This document shows positions 1 through 12,033 of a DNA stretch of 64,000 nt, one piece after another. The position numbers and the translations under genes are program-made. The notes below the pieces were generated by a model. That model did not search any database and had not been told where the DNA came from. It saw nothing but the letters and a program-made list of their open reading frames with translations. Each line of letters opens with the position of its first letter. Position 1 is the first letter of the stretch. Source of the DNA: an uncultured Pelagibacteraceae bacterium (lineage in GTDB: Bacteria; Pseudomonadota; Alphaproteobacteria; Pelagibacterales; Pelagibacteraceae); the NCBI GenBank assembly GCA_902608975.1, contig CACLQI010000005.1, positions 1-64,000 on the forward strand, read 5' to 3'.

Positions 1-277
1 ATATTAGAAATCCTAAAACAATAGCATAAAAAAAATAACCTGTTGAATGCCAAAATCTAATATTAAAAAAGGATAAAAATATCATCATTGTAAAAAAAAC
101 AAAAAATCTAATAATATGACTTTTGCTATGATATAATAATTCGCCTCCATCAGTTGAGTACATTGAGTAACAACTAATTATTCCAATTAGAAAAATACAT
201 CCCAACAATATAAAATCAAAAGATCTTAATTTCTGAAAAAAAGTTAATTGGTTTGTAATTGTTCTTGCTTGATACAT
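1..277 (-). CDS. rodA: RodA, lipid II polymerase of the elongasome (5' part only)
   Basis: The N-terminal 92 codons of a SEDS-family polytopic membrane protein, cut by the window edge. It begins MYQARTITNQ at 277, and hydrophobic segments follow from about residue 23. A short periplasmic-type stretch contains the SMYSTDGG motif seen in RodA N-termini. RodA polymerises glycan strands with PBP2 in the elongation complex. The start codon directly abuts the stop of the PBP2 gene, as expected for the mreBCD-mrdA-mrdB order. The C-terminal catalytic region is outside the window, so intactness cannot be judged. Confidence 0.85.
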   Translation of the reverse strand, partial: MYQARTITNQLTFFQKLRSFDFILLGCIFLIGIISCYSMYSTDGGELLYHSKSHIIRFFVFFTMMIFLSFFNIRFWHSTGYFFYAIVLGFLI

Positions 278-2263
278 TTATGAAATTGTTAAGTATTGTT
301 TTATAGTTTTTTCTCTTTCTTCGTGACGATCAATTATTAATTTAAATAGTTTTTTTGCCATAGGTGCTGCAACCTTACTTCCTGTTCCACCATGCTCTAT
401 AATAATGCTAAGCGCATAGCGTGGGTTTTTATATGGACCGAAAGCAACATATAATGCATGGTCTCTTTCTTCGTAAGGTACATCTTTTGCTTTTAGTTCT
501 AGTTTTCTATGTAGTTCTGAAATTTTTTTAACTTGAGCTGTTCCAGTTTTTCCTGCAAATTGATATTTTTTATCATCAATTCTAGAACGAAATGAAGTTC
601 CCATTACCTCGTTAGTTGACCCCCACATTGCCTCTAATACAAATTTAACATTTTCAGGATTTCTATAAAGAGGAGTATGTTCTTTTTGGTCAGTTTTCAA
701 AAAATTTCTTGCATTAATTATTGGAGTGATTTTTTGATTTTCTTTTTCTTCTTTTTTAATAGCCTGTTGAAGCATTTTATTTTTTATTTTTTCAGCGGTA
801 TCTTGGCCTTTTTCTACTCTAATCCTTGGATAAATTTTATAACCTCCATTTGCTAATTGAGCGGTCATCAAGCATAGTTGTAATGGGGTAGTTTGAATAT
901 ATCCCTGTCCAATACCAGTAATTAAAGTTTCTCCCAAAACCCATCCAGAACCAAGATTGTTTTTTTTCCACTCAGTGCTTGGTACAAGACCTTTTTTTTC
1001 ATCAATAAATGTTTTTCCAAAAACTTTTTTACCCAGACCAAATTTTAATCCAGTTTCATTCAAACGATCTACACCCAGCTTTCTTGCTGTTTCGTAAAAA
1101 TAAGTATCACATGATTGTTTAATAGCATTTCTTAAATTCATATATCCATGACCTTTTTTTTTCCAACAATGGTATGTTTGACCATACATTTCCATTTTTC
1201 CTGTACATCGAACTGTAAACTTAGGAGAAATAACATCATTTTCTAATGCCGATAAAGCTACTAAGGGTTTAATGGTTGAACCGGGAGAATATAAGCCCGC
1301 AACAGTTTTATTGATTAATGGCTTTAATGGGTTTGCTCTAATATCTTGCCAGTCTTTGTGGCTAATCCCGTATAAAAATAAATTGGGATCAAAAGATGGT
1401 GAGGAGTGCATGGCTATTATATCACCAGTATAAATATCCATAACACTAATTGATCCAGATTTATCTACTAATAATTCATTGGCGAGCTTTTGAACTTCTG
1501 TATCAACAGTTAATCTTAAATTTTTACCCTTTTTTCCTTCCAAATGGTCGATTTGATTTATTCTTTTTCCATATGCATTAACTTCATATCTCTGTATTCC
1601 ATTAGATCCAAGCAGATCATTTTCAAAAGCCTTTTCTAAACCAATCTTTCCTACTCTTAATCCAGGGACATGATTTTTTTTAATTAATTCATTGTTAGCT
1701 AAGTCACTTTCGCTAGCCTGAGCAACATATCCTAAAACATGTGTAAATTTTTCTTTTTGGGGATAGCTTCTTGCTACAGATAAAACTGGTTTTGCTCCAC
1801 CAAGTTCATGTAAATAAAAATTTACTTTAGAAAATTGATCCCAACTCAAATTTTCTGATATTACTAAAGTTTCCCAAGGTTTTTGTTTTTTTTTCTTTTT
1901 TAAAATTTTTGAAAATTGCTTTTCATCTAAATCTAAAATATCTTTTAATCTTATCATTAAATATTTAAAATCTTCAACTTGTTCAGGAACTACATGGAGC
2001 TGATATACTTTAAGATTGCCTGCAATAGTGTTCCCAAAAAAATCAAAAAATTCTCCACGTTCTGGCGGCAACTTCCATTCTCTAAGACGATTTTTGTCAG
2101 AAAGGGTTAAATATTTTTTATTTTCATTAATTTGAAGAGAAAAAAGTCTTGTTACAATTCCTGCAAAAACTACAACTTTTGCAGCAGAGATAATAAACAT
2201 TCTTCTATTGATCGTATTTAGTTTTCTAAAACTTGTATCTCCACCACTAATCATTTTTTTCAC
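278..2263 (-). CDS. mrdA: Penicillin-binding protein 2 (elongasome transpeptidase)
   Basis: A 661-aa class B PBP that cross-links peptidoglycan during cylinder elongation. It has one N-terminal membrane anchor (about residues 22-42) and a dimerisation region. The transpeptidase domain has all three motifs: STIK with Ser329 as nucleophile, SCD at 384-386 (the SxD form usual in PBP2), and KTGTA at 572-576. Length fits the family. It overlaps the end of mreD by 17 nt and abuts rodA, so it sits in a mreBCD-mrdA-rodA operon. The Lys-rich stretch around residue 122 is typical of this AT-rich genome. Confidence 0.95.
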   Translation of the reverse strand: MKKMISGGDTSFRKLNTINRRMFIISAAKVVVFAGIVTRLFSLQINENKKYLTLSDKNRLREWKLPPERGEFFDFFGNTIAGNLKVYQLHVVPEQVEDFKYLMIRLKDILDLDEKQFSKILKKKKKQKPWETLVISENLSWDQFSKVNFYLHELGGAKPVLSVARSYPQKEKFTHVLGYVAQASESDLANNELIKKNHVPGLRVGKIGLEKAFENDLLGSNGIQRYEVNAYGKRINQIDHLEGKKGKNLRLTVDTEVQKLANELLVDKSGSISVMDIYTGDIIAMHSSPSFDPNLFLYGISHKDWQDIRANPLKPLINKTVAGLYSPGSTIKPLVALSALENDVISPKFTVRCTGKMEMYGQTYHCWKKKGHGYMNLRNAIKQSCDTYFYETARKLGVDRLNETGLKFGLGKKVFGKTFIDEKKGLVPSTEWKKNNLGSGWVLGETLITGIGQGYIQTTPLQLCLMTAQLANGGYKIYPRIRVEKGQDTAEKIKNKMLQQAIKKEEKENQKITPIINARNFLKTDQKEHTPLYRNPENVKFVLEAMWGSTNEVMGTSFRSRIDDKKYQFAGKTGTAQVKKISELHRKLELKAKDVPYEERDHALYVAFGPYKNPRYALSIIIEHGGTGSKVAAPMAKKLFKLIIDRHEEREKTIKQYLTIS

Positions 2264-2768
2264 TTACAGTAATTAATTTTTGATAAAACTGGAAAATACT
2301 TGCAAAAATAATATATAAAAAAAATGTAAATATTATATTTATAATAATATCCAAATAACTAATTTTTAATTTAAAAAATAAAACTAACATTGAGTAACTT
2401 AAAGAACTAACCGCTAAAATCGTGAATAAAAAAAACAGCCATTCTTTTAGAATACTTGACCTTAAAGTAATGTTTTTTAAATAAGCTGCAAAACCACATA
2501 TAAAAAGATAAGTAAAACTGCTAGTTCCTATTGGAAAACCAATAACTACATCATTAATTATTCCAGCAAAAAATATTAATCCATAACCTAAATTTTCAGG
2601 TTTTTTTAAGCTCCAATAAAAAATGAGAATGAAAGGAAAGTTAAAAGAAAAATAAGCTAGATTTAAATAATTAAAATCAAATTCATTTAAAACTGAAATA
2701 TAAAGCAATATGATTGGTGCTAATTCAAATAGTCTGTTTAAAAATTTTCCCTTTCCAAATCTACTCAT
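2247..2768 (-). CDS. mreD: Rod shape-determining protein MreD
   Basis: A 173-aa, almost entirely hydrophobic protein with about five membrane segments. Family sequences diverge strongly, so the call rests on size, topology and position between mreC and mrdA. MreD is an inner-membrane partner of MreC in the elongation complex. It shares one base with the mreC stop and overlaps mrdA by 17 nt, indicating translational coupling. The segment around residues 65-85 (FFAGIINDVVIGFPIG) resembles the D-x(5)-P-x-G region of MreD. Confidence 0.85.
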   Translation of the reverse strand: MSRFGKGKFLNRLFELAPIILLYISVLNEFDFNYLNLAYFSFNFPFILIFYWSLKKPENLGYGLIFFAGIINDVVIGFPIGTSSFTYLFICGFAAYLKNITLRSSILKEWLFFLFTILAVSSLSYSMLVLFFKLKISYLDIIINIIFTFFLYIIFASIFQFYQKLITVSEKND

Positions 2769-3601
2769 TAATTTTCTCCTTTTTCAAAAGCTATAATTTT
2801 AACAAATCTAAGCTGTGAAAAGTCTGAAAAATAAATAACATTTTTTTTTTCTAGAATTTTTCCTATAGGTATTCCTGATTTAAAAATAGCTCCTGATCCT
2901 GAAGTATAAACTGTATTACCATCTTCTAACGAAATGTTTTCTTTTGAATATTGTATAACGCCATCATTTTTTCCGGTTCCTGATAATATTGATTGGTATC
3001 CTTCAGGTTCTATTGTAACTGGAATTTTGCTATTTAAATCAGAAAGCAATAAAACTCTTGATGTAGTATAATTTACCTCTACTATTTTTCCTACAAGAAA
3101 CTCCCCATCTAAAACAGCCATTCCTAATTTTATCTTGTCTTTACTTCCTTTATTAATAATTATCGATCTAAGAAAAGGACTTTGCTTATCAATTAGAACT
3201 TTAGCAATTATTTCGTCAGAAACTATTATGTAGTCGTCAATAATTTTTTTTAATCTATCATTTTCAGAAATAATATAATTATTATTTTCAATATTGGATT
3301 TTAATTTTTTATTTTCTTTTTTTAATTCTTGGTAATGATCATAATAAGTAAAATGATCTGTTAACTTTATATAACTATCAATTAAATAGTTTTCAGGGAC
3401 AGAAACTATAAATGAAGATCTATAAACAAGTTCGTTGACAGAAACCTTAATATAATTGATCGCTGAAAAGTTAAATCTTCCTAAAACTAAAAGTAAAATT
3501 GATAAAATTAATAAAAAAAATAAAGAAAATCTTTGTTTGTTACCTCTTTGAATAAAAGCGGAGCGAATTGCAATGACGAAATCGTCTCGGCTCGCTTCCA
3601 T
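2768..3601 (-). CDS. mreC: Rod shape-determining protein MreC
   Basis: A 277-aa bitopic protein: short cytoplasmic N-terminus, one membrane helix (about residues 25-42), a coiled coil around residues 85-115 (LKKENKKLKSNIENNN), then the beta-rich periplasmic MreC domain with typical motifs such as VLIDKQSPFLRSIIINKGSKDKIKLGM and an LLSDLNSKIPV stretch. It links MreB filaments to the periplasmic synthases. It starts 6 nt after the mreB stop and overlaps mreD by 1 nt. Confidence 0.93.
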   Translation of the reverse strand: MEASRDDFVIAIRSAFIQRGNKQRFSLFFLLILSILLLVLGRFNFSAINYIKVSVNELVYRSSFIVSVPENYLIDSYIKLTDHFTYYDHYQELKKENKKLKSNIENNNYIISENDRLKKIIDDYIIVSDEIIAKVLIDKQSPFLRSIIINKGSKDKIKLGMAVLDGEFLVGKIVEVNYTTSRVLLLSDLNSKIPVTIEPEGYQSILSGTGKNDGVIQYSKENISLEDGNTVYTSGSGAIFKSGIPIGKILEKKNVIYFSDFSQLRFVKIIAFEKGEN

Positions 3602-3607
3602 TTTTTT

Positions 3608-4642
<1,035 letters not shown>

Positions 4643-6226
4643 TTAAATTCCTCTCACTTTTTGTTCAAAATTTTGCTCTGCGGTTTGTCCAGGAGCAGTT
4701 TTGTCTCTTTTAATAATCATTTTATTCAACGCATTAATGTATGCGTTAGCTGATGCAACTAATGTATCAGTATCTGCTGCTTGTCCAACAGTTGTTTTGC
4801 CATTTTCCTCAATTCGGACACTTACTGTGGCCTGAGCGTCTGTTCCTTCAGTCACAGCATGAACTTGATACAATTGAAGCTTAACATCATGAGGATATAA
4901 TTTTTTGATACATTTAAAAATAGCGTCAACAGGACCATCACCAGTCTCTGTTGCGTTTTTGACATCACCATAAACATCTAAAATCATTTCAGCTTTTTGA
5001 GGTTCTCCTGTGCCAGCATAAACTTTTAATGATTTTAAATTAATAGCATTTACTTTGTTGTCTATAATTAAGCTATCATCTACCAAAGCAATAATATCTT
5101 CATCATAAACGTGTTTTTTCTTATCCGCTAAAATTTTAAATTTTCCAAATGCACTCTCAATTACATCGTCAGTTACATCTTTATAGCCAAGGCTTGTTAA
5201 TTTATCTTTAAATGCATGTCTTCCTGAATGTTTTCCCATAACTAATGACGTTTGTTTAACTCCAACACTTTCAGGTGTCATTATTTCATAAGTATTTCTA
5301 TTTTTAAGCATTCCATCTTGGTGAATACCCGATTCATGTGCAAACGCATTTTTACCTACTATTGCTTTATTGTATTGAACAGGAAAACCAGTTGCATTTG
5401 AAACAACTTTTGATGCTTTGCTCAAAAGTGTAGTGTTAATTCCAGTTTCGTAAGGCATTAAGTCAGGTCTCGTCTTCATTGCCATCACCACTTCCTCTAA
5501 TGCTGCATTACCTGCTCTTTCTCCAATTCCATTAATAGTACACTCTATTTGTCTCGCTCCAGCTTGAACTCCCGCTAATGAATTTGCTACAGCTAAACCT
5601 AAATCATTGTGGCAGTGTGTAGATAAAATTGCTTTGTCAATGTTTGGAACTTTATTTAATAAAGTTTGAATGATTTTTGTAAATTCTGAAGGAACAGTGT
5701 AACCAACTGTATCAGGAATATTTATTGTTTTTGCCCCACATTTAATTGCAAGCTCTACAGTTTTACACATATAATCCATATCAGTTCTTGTTCCATCTTC
5801 ACATGACCACTCAACATCATCGGTAAATTTTCTTGCGTAAGTTACATGTTCTTTTATTGATTCGTAAACTTCTTCTGGAGATTTATTTAATTTATGTTTC
5901 ATGTGTAATGGACTTGTGGATATGAAAGTATGAATTCTAAATCTCTCTGCATGTTTTAAAGACTCATAACATCTATCTATATCTTTTTTTGAATGTCTTG
6001 ATAATCCTGCTGGAATAGATTTTTTTAGTATTTTACTAATTTCAGTTACAGCTTCAAAGTCTCCTGGAGAAGCAATAGGAAATCCTGCTTCAATTATATC
6101 AACTCCTAATTCATCAAATACTCTTGCGATTTGGATTTTTTCTTCTAAGCTCATAGATGCGCCTGGTGATTGTTCACCGTCACGCATTGTAGTATCAAAT
6201 ATGTAAACCCTATTATTCTCTGACAT
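4643..6226 (-). CDS. leuA: 2-isopropylmalate synthase
   Basis: The committed step of leucine synthesis: acetyl-CoA plus 2-oxoisovalerate gives 2-isopropylmalate. The HMGL-like TIM barrel opens with FDTTMRDGEQSPG and carries the metal-binding HCHND. A C-terminal regulatory domain for leucine feedback follows (about residues 385-515). The open frame extends upstream to 6277, but those 17 codons run through a good -35/-10 pair. The ATG at 6226 (MSENNRVYIFD) matches the family N-terminus, so I chose it. The product is 527 aa. Confidence 0.95.
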   Translation of the reverse strand: MSENNRVYIFDTTMRDGEQSPGASMSLEEKIQIARVFDELGVDIIEAGFPIASPGDFEAVTEISKILKKSIPAGLSRHSKKDIDRCYESLKHAERFRIHTFISTSPLHMKHKLNKSPEEVYESIKEHVTYARKFTDDVEWSCEDGTRTDMDYMCKTVELAIKCGAKTINIPDTVGYTVPSEFTKIIQTLLNKVPNIDKAILSTHCHNDLGLAVANSLAGVQAGARQIECTINGIGERAGNAALEEVVMAMKTRPDLMPYETGINTTLLSKASKVVSNATGFPVQYNKAIVGKNAFAHESGIHQDGMLKNRNTYEIMTPESVGVKQTSLVMGKHSGRHAFKDKLTSLGYKDVTDDVIESAFGKFKILADKKKHVYDEDIIALVDDSLIIDNKVNAINLKSLKVYAGTGEPQKAEMILDVYGDVKNATETGDGPVDAIFKCIKKLYPHDVKLQLYQVHAVTEGTDAQATVSVRIEENGKTTVGQAADTDTLVASANAYINALNKMIIKRDKTAPGQTAEQNFEQKVRGI

Positions 6227-6249
6227 TGTAATTAATTTATAGCAACAGT

Positions 6250-6277
6250 AATATACAACCTCTCGCCTAGATTGCAA
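6250..6277 (-). promoter_or_regulatory. Probable sigma-70 promoter of leuA (and mreBCD)
   Basis: On the minus strand, TTGCAA (6272-6277) and TATATT (6250-6255) are separated by 16 nt. The -10 lies 23 nt upstream of the chosen leuA ATG. This supports the shorter leuA start. It is sequence inference only. Confidence 0.5.
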
Positions 6278-6316
6278 AATAAATTGATTATTTTAATATA
6301 AAATTAATCGATTAAT

Positions 6317-7354
<1,038 letters not shown>

Positions 7355-7903
7355 TTATTTAAACACCTCAGCGCCTCGTGTCATTGCAACTGCTCCTGTT
7401 CTAGAAGCACTAACAAGTCCAAGTGATTTTAGTTTGATTGACACTTTATCTATATCTCTCCTCAAGGCAGTAATTTGAATTACTACCGATTTTTTTGTCT
7501 TATCTAATATAACTGCATTGTATTTTTTACAAGTATTTAAAGCTTTCTGTGTTTTTGAAGCATTTCCTACTATTTTTAATAATGCCATCTCCTTAAATAT
7601 TACTTGTTTATCCTCTCTTTTAAAATCAGCCACTTTATGAACTGGTACAAGTTTTTTTAACTGTAACTTAATCTGTTCTATGACTTGAGGAGTTCCTGTT
7701 GTTACAATCGTTATTCTAGAAAGATTTTTTTTTGAATCTATCTCTGCAACAGCTAAGGACTCAATATTGTATCCTCTTCCAGAAAATAGACCAACAACTC
7801 TAGCTAAAACACCTGCTTCATTGTCTACCCATACAACTATAATATGAGTATCCATTTTGCCAATTTTACCTGGAATACTATAAGCTGATTTTGGTTTGCT
7901 CAT
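7355..7903 (-). CDS. ilvH: Acetolactate synthase small (regulatory) subunit
   Basis: A 182-aa regulatory subunit. An N-terminal ACT domain (VWVDNEAGVLARVVGLFSGRGYNIESLAV, about residues 24-52) is followed by the C-terminal domain that activates the catalytic subunit and mediates valine feedback. A short N-terminal extension (MSKPKSAYSIPGK) precedes the ACT domain. It begins 1 nt after the ilvB stop and is followed by ilvC, so it belongs to an ilvBHC operon. Confidence 0.95.
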   Translation of the reverse strand: MSKPKSAYSIPGKIGKMDTHIIVVWVDNEAGVLARVVGLFSGRGYNIESLAVAEIDSKKNLSRITIVTTGTPQVIEQIKLQLKKLVPVHKVADFKREDKQVIFKEMALLKIVGNASKTQKALNTCKKYNAVILDKTKKSVVIQITALRRDIDKVSIKLKSLGLVSASRTGAVAMTRGAEVFK

Positions 7904-7904
7904 T

Positions 7905-9671
7905 TTAAACTAGCGTTTTTCCTTTTCCTGTTATTTTTTTTTGTTTTTGATCATTAGGACCAAGCAACATTTGATTATGTGGTTTTCCTGAAGGTATCAT
8001 TGGAAAACAATTTTCAATTTTGTCAACTCTACAGTCAAATATTACGGGCCTTTCGGTATTAAGCATCTCGATAATTTTATCGTCAAGTTCTTCGGGGGTT
8101 GTTGCTCTTATACCAACGCATCCGTAGGCTTCTGCTAATTTAACAAAATCTGGCAAGGCAGCAGTATAACTTTCTGAATAGTTTTTATCGTGCAACAGTT
8201 CCTGCCACTGACGAACCATTCCCATATATTCGTTATTCAAAATAAAAATTTTAATAGGCAAACTATACTGAACTGCTGTAGACATTTCTTGCATAGTCAT
8301 TAAAACAGATGCTTCACCTGCAATATCAATGACTAATTTATTTGGATTTGCAACCTGAACTCCTATTGCAGCTGGTAATCCATAACCCATTGTTCCTAAA
8401 CCACCAGAGGTCATCCATCTATTTGGTTTATTAAATTTATAATGTTGAGCGGCCCACATTTGATGCTGTCCAACTTCAGTCGTTATAAAAGTATCTTTAT
8501 CTTTTGTTAATTCATAAAGTCTTTGAACAGCGTACTGAGGTTTTATAGTTTCTGTACTATTTATATAATCAAGAGAATTTATAGAACGCCACTTTTCAAT
8601 CTTTTCCCACCATTTAGAAATTTTTTGTTTATTTGATTTTGTAAAAGTTGGTTTATTTTTTTTTATTGATTTTAAAGTTGAGCTAATAACTTCTGTTACA
8701 TCTCCAACAATAGCTAAATCTACTTTAACATTTTTATTAATTGAAGATGGATCAATATCAATATGAACCTTTTTTGATTTTGGCGAGAATTCATCTAGCT
8801 TTCCAGTTATTCTATCATCAAATCTTGCTCCAACATTAATCATTAAATCACAATCATGCATTGCATTGTTTGCTTCATAAGTCCCGTGCATACCTAACAT
8901 TCCTATAAATTGATTATCTTCTGCTGGAAACGCGCCAAGTCCCTGAAGAGTAGAAGTTATTGGAAACCCGGTAGCAGAAACTAGTTCTCTAAGTAGCTCG
9001 CTTGCTTTAGGTCCTGAATTAATAACGCCTCCACCTGTATAGAAAATTGGTTTAGATGCTTTGCTCATTAACTTTATTAAATCTTCAATTTCAGACTGTT
9101 TAAAATTACTTTGAGCTTTGCCATTTAATTTTTTTTGTTTTTTATATTTTGTATAAGTTGTTTTTTGAAACTGAATATCTTTTGGAATATCAACTAAAAC
9201 TGGTCCTGGTCTTCCTGTTGTTGCAACTTCAAATGCTCTATGAATAACTTTTGAAAGATCTTTTACATCTTTAACTAACCAATTGTGTTTAGTGCATGGT
9301 CGAGTAATTCCTGTAGTGTCACATTCTTGAAAAGCATCAGTTCCAATTAAATGTGTCGGTACCTGTCCAGATATACAAACAATTGGTACAGAGTCCATGT
9401 ATGCATCAGTTAGTGCAGTTACTATATTTGTTGCGCCAGGGCCGGATGTAACTAAGGCAACTCCTGGTTTTCCAGAAGATCTTGCGTATCCCTCAGCAGC
9501 ATGTCCAGCACCTTGTTCATGTCTAACTAAAAAATGTTTAACTGACTGAAAATTTTTTAACTCATCATAAATAGGAAGCACAGCTCCACCTGGATATCCA
9601 AAAATAGTATCTACTTTCTGATCCTCCAGACATTTAAATACAATCTCAGCTCCTGAATATAATTTTGACAT
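7905..9671 (-). CDS. ilvB: Acetolactate synthase large (catalytic) subunit
   Basis: A 588-aa ThDP- and FAD-dependent enzyme condensing pyruvate with pyruvate or 2-oxobutyrate. The N-terminal ThDP pyrimidine domain has the activating Glu in RHEQGAGHAAEGYA. The central FAD-type domain has the MLGMHGTYEAN segment. The C-terminal ThDP diphosphate domain has GLGTMGYGLPAAIG and the metal site in DIAGEAS...NNEYMGMV. Note the GEAS where many homologues have GDGS or GDAS. It is 19 nt downstream of miaA. Confidence 0.95.
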   Translation of the reverse strand: MSKLYSGAEIVFKCLEDQKVDTIFGYPGGAVLPIYDELKNFQSVKHFLVRHEQGAGHAAEGYARSSGKPGVALVTSGPGATNIVTALTDAYMDSVPIVCISGQVPTHLIGTDAFQECDTTGITRPCTKHNWLVKDVKDLSKVIHRAFEVATTGRPGPVLVDIPKDIQFQKTTYTKYKKQKKLNGKAQSNFKQSEIEDLIKLMSKASKPIFYTGGGVINSGPKASELLRELVSATGFPITSTLQGLGAFPAEDNQFIGMLGMHGTYEANNAMHDCDLMINVGARFDDRITGKLDEFSPKSKKVHIDIDPSSINKNVKVDLAIVGDVTEVISSTLKSIKKNKPTFTKSNKQKISKWWEKIEKWRSINSLDYINSTETIKPQYAVQRLYELTKDKDTFITTEVGQHQMWAAQHYKFNKPNRWMTSGGLGTMGYGLPAAIGVQVANPNKLVIDIAGEASVLMTMQEMSTAVQYSLPIKIFILNNEYMGMVRQWQELLHDKNYSESYTAALPDFVKLAEAYGCVGIRATTPEELDDKIIEMLNTERPVIFDCRVDKIENCFPMIPSGKPHNQMLLGPNDQKQKKITGKGKTLV

Positions 9672-9690
9672 CCAAGCAATCTATCGGACT

Positions 9691-10629
9691 TTATATTAAT
9701 TGGTCAAGTTTAAGAGGTAATTTATTTTTTTTAAACCAAGATTGAAAGTCGTTAGGATCTACCTTTATCCATGTTGTCATCTTACTTCTTGCCCATGTGG
9801 CCTGTCTCTTAGCATATTGTCTAGTTCTTATGACTATCAATTCTTTAGCTTTATCTATTTTTATCTCTTTTTCTAAAAATTTGCTCAATTCTTGAATTCC
9901 TATAATTTTGTTAATACTGGATTGTTTGGAGGATTTTAAATCTCTGAATTTTTTAACTTCTCTTATTGCTCCCGATTTAATCATTTTTTTAGTTCTTTCT
10001 TCAATCTTTTCAATTAATTTTTTTCTATCAAAACTAATATATAATTTTAAAAATTCACTATCCTTAAAGTGGGGTTTTGTTTGAGCTAACCAATCATACA
10101 TTGATTTTTTACTATAAGACTTAATTTCATAAGCTCTGATAGATCTTTGAGAGTCGTTGCTATTAATCTTACCTTTTATCTTTGGATCAATTTTTAAAAG
10201 TTTTTTATAAAATTTTTTTTGACCGTTTTTTTTTTGCATTAATCTTATTTTATTTCTAAATTTTATTGGAATATTTGGAATTTTTACTAAACCGTTCACT
10301 AAAGAATTAAAATAAAGTCCCGTCCCTCCAACTAAAATTGGTACTTTTTTTTTCTTTCTGATTTCATGAATTTTTTTAATTGCAAGTTTTAACCAATGTC
10401 CTGTTGAAAAATTAGACCTTAAATTTGCTACTCCGAAAAGATGATGTTGTATTTTTTTTTGATCTACTTTGGATGGTCTTGCAGTTAGTATTTTAAACTG
10501 TTCATATACTTGCATACTATCTGCATTTATAATTTCTCCATTTATTTTGTTCGCAAGTTTAACAGCAAAATTTGATTTTCCTGACGCTGTAGGTCCAGAA
10601 ATTAAAATAATTTTGGACTTTATGTCCAT
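9691..10629 (-). CDS. miaA: tRNA dimethylallyltransferase
   Basis: A 312-aa enzyme that prenylates A37 in tRNAs reading UNN codons. The P-loop is GPTASGKSNFA (about residues 13-23). Conserved NADSMQVY and VGGTGLYFNSL motifs and the C-terminal RTRQYAKRQATWAR block are all present. Length is normal. It lies between the protease gene (2 nt gap) and ilvB on the same strand, so co-transcription is likely. Confidence 0.96.
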   Translation of the reverse strand: MDIKSKIILISGPTASGKSNFAVKLANKINGEIINADSMQVYEQFKILTARPSKVDQKKIQHHLFGVANLRSNFSTGHWLKLAIKKIHEIRKKKKVPILVGGTGLYFNSLVNGLVKIPNIPIKFRNKIRLMQKKNGQKKFYKKLLKIDPKIKGKINSNDSQRSIRAYEIKSYSKKSMYDWLAQTKPHFKDSEFLKLYISFDRKKLIEKIEERTKKMIKSGAIREVKKFRDLKSSKQSSINKIIGIQELSKFLEKEIKIDKAKELIVIRTRQYAKRQATWARSKMTTWIKVDPNDFQSWFKKNKLPLKLDQLI

Positions 10630-10631
10630 TA

Positions 10632-12032
10632 TTAATCCAATTTAATACCAATATATCGTCTTTGGTTTTGATTGTTATAAATTGCGACAAGAATAGTTTT
10701 CTCGCTTGAATTCTTTGTTACTTTAATTATTCTCTCAAATTCATCAATAGATTTAATCTTTTTCTTTTGAACCTCAACAATAATATTATTTACGTTGAGG
10801 TAATTGATTGGACTATCAGTATCAATATCAGTTATCACTAAACCTGTAGTGCCTTTTGGAAGTTTTCTTTCATCAATATCTCTATTGTTTAAAAGCCTTA
10901 CTGTTATTTTTAGTTCTTCTATTCTTGAAAGATCGGGAGCTTTTGCTGGCTTTTCCGCTTTAAAATCTTCTGAGGTTTCTAATCTTCCTAATTTTATTTT
11001 TTTTATTATTTCTTTTTGATTTCTCCAAACTTTAACGTTTACTATTTTTCCTACTTCTGTTTGTGCAACAATTTTTGGTAATTCTTTCATTTCTTTAATT
11101 AAAGTTCCGTTAAATTCTAAAATAATATCACCAGCTTTAATTCCAGCTTTATCGGATGGACTATTTTTAGCAACACTTGCAACTAATGCTCCACGAGGTT
11201 TATCTAATTTTTCTAAATCAGCAATTTCTTTAGATACATCTTGAATTCTTACTCCTAACCAACCTCTTTTAGTTTCACCAAACTCAATTAACTGATCTAT
11301 AACTATTTTTGCACTGTTGGCTGGAATGGAAAAACCAATTCCAATTGATCCTGCTTGTCCCAAGATTGCTGTATTAATTCCTATAACATTTCCTTGCATA
11401 TCAAAAAGAGGTCCACCAGAATTTCCAATATTTATAGATGCATCGGTTTGAATATAATCTTCATATCTTGATAAACCGATTGATCTATTTCTTGCAGAAA
11501 TAATTCCTGAAGTAACAGTTCCTCCTAAGCCAAAAGGGTTACCAATTGCTATAACCCAATCACCAATTCTTGCTTTATCTGAATCTCCAAACTTAACTGG
11601 TTTAAATTTATCTTTTGAGTCTATTTCTAGAACTGCAATATCTGATAATGGGTCTGCTCCTATAACTTTTGCTTCATACTCTTTATCTCCATCAACTCTC
11701 ACTAAAATATCCTCAGCTCCTTGAATAACATGATTGTTTGTAACCACTATTCCTTTGGCATCTATGATAAACCCAGAACCAAGTGCGCTGGCTTTTCTTT
11801 CTTGAGGTGTTCCAAACTCTTTAAATAAATCTTCAAATGGTGAGCCAGGAGGAAATTGAAAAGGGAAAGGATTAGAACTTGTCACAACCGTTTGTGTGGT
11901 TGATATATTTACTACAGATGGCATTAGCTCTTCTGCTAGATCTGCAAAAGATGGGGGCAGTTCTTTACTTAATGAAATAAATGAATAATTTATGAAAAAA
12001 ATCGCAAATAATATTAATTTTATTTTTTTCAT
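10632..12032 (-). CDS. htrA: Periplasmic Do/HtrA serine protease
   Basis: A 466-aa envelope quality-control protease. An N-terminal signal peptide (residues 1-22) is followed by a trypsin-like domain with catalytic triad His101 (TNNHVIQG), Asp131 (SDIAVLE) and Ser205 (GNSGGPL), then two PDZ domains (about 255-345 and 380-460). Neighbouring hflK and hflC also act in membrane and periplasmic proteolysis, a grouping seen in many proteobacteria. DegP and DegQ cannot be told apart from sequence alone. Confidence 0.95.
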   Translation of the reverse strand: MKKIKLILFAIFFINYSFISLSKELPPSFADLAEELMPSVVNISTTQTVVTSSNPFPFQFPPGSPFEDLFKEFGTPQERKASALGSGFIIDAKGIVVTNNHVIQGAEDILVRVDGDKEYEAKVIGADPLSDIAVLEIDSKDKFKPVKFGDSDKARIGDWVIAIGNPFGLGGTVTSGIISARNRSIGLSRYEDYIQTDASINIGNSGGPLFDMQGNVIGINTAILGQAGSIGIGFSIPANSAKIVIDQLIEFGETKRGWLGVRIQDVSKEIADLEKLDKPRGALVASVAKNSPSDKAGIKAGDIILEFNGTLIKEMKELPKIVAQTEVGKIVNVKVWRNQKEIIKKIKLGRLETSEDFKAEKPAKAPDLSRIEELKITVRLLNNRDIDERKLPKGTTGLVITDIDTDSPINYLNVNNIIVEVQKKKIKSIDEFERIIKVTKNSSEKTILVAIYNNQNQRRYIGIKLD

Positions 12033-12033
12033 A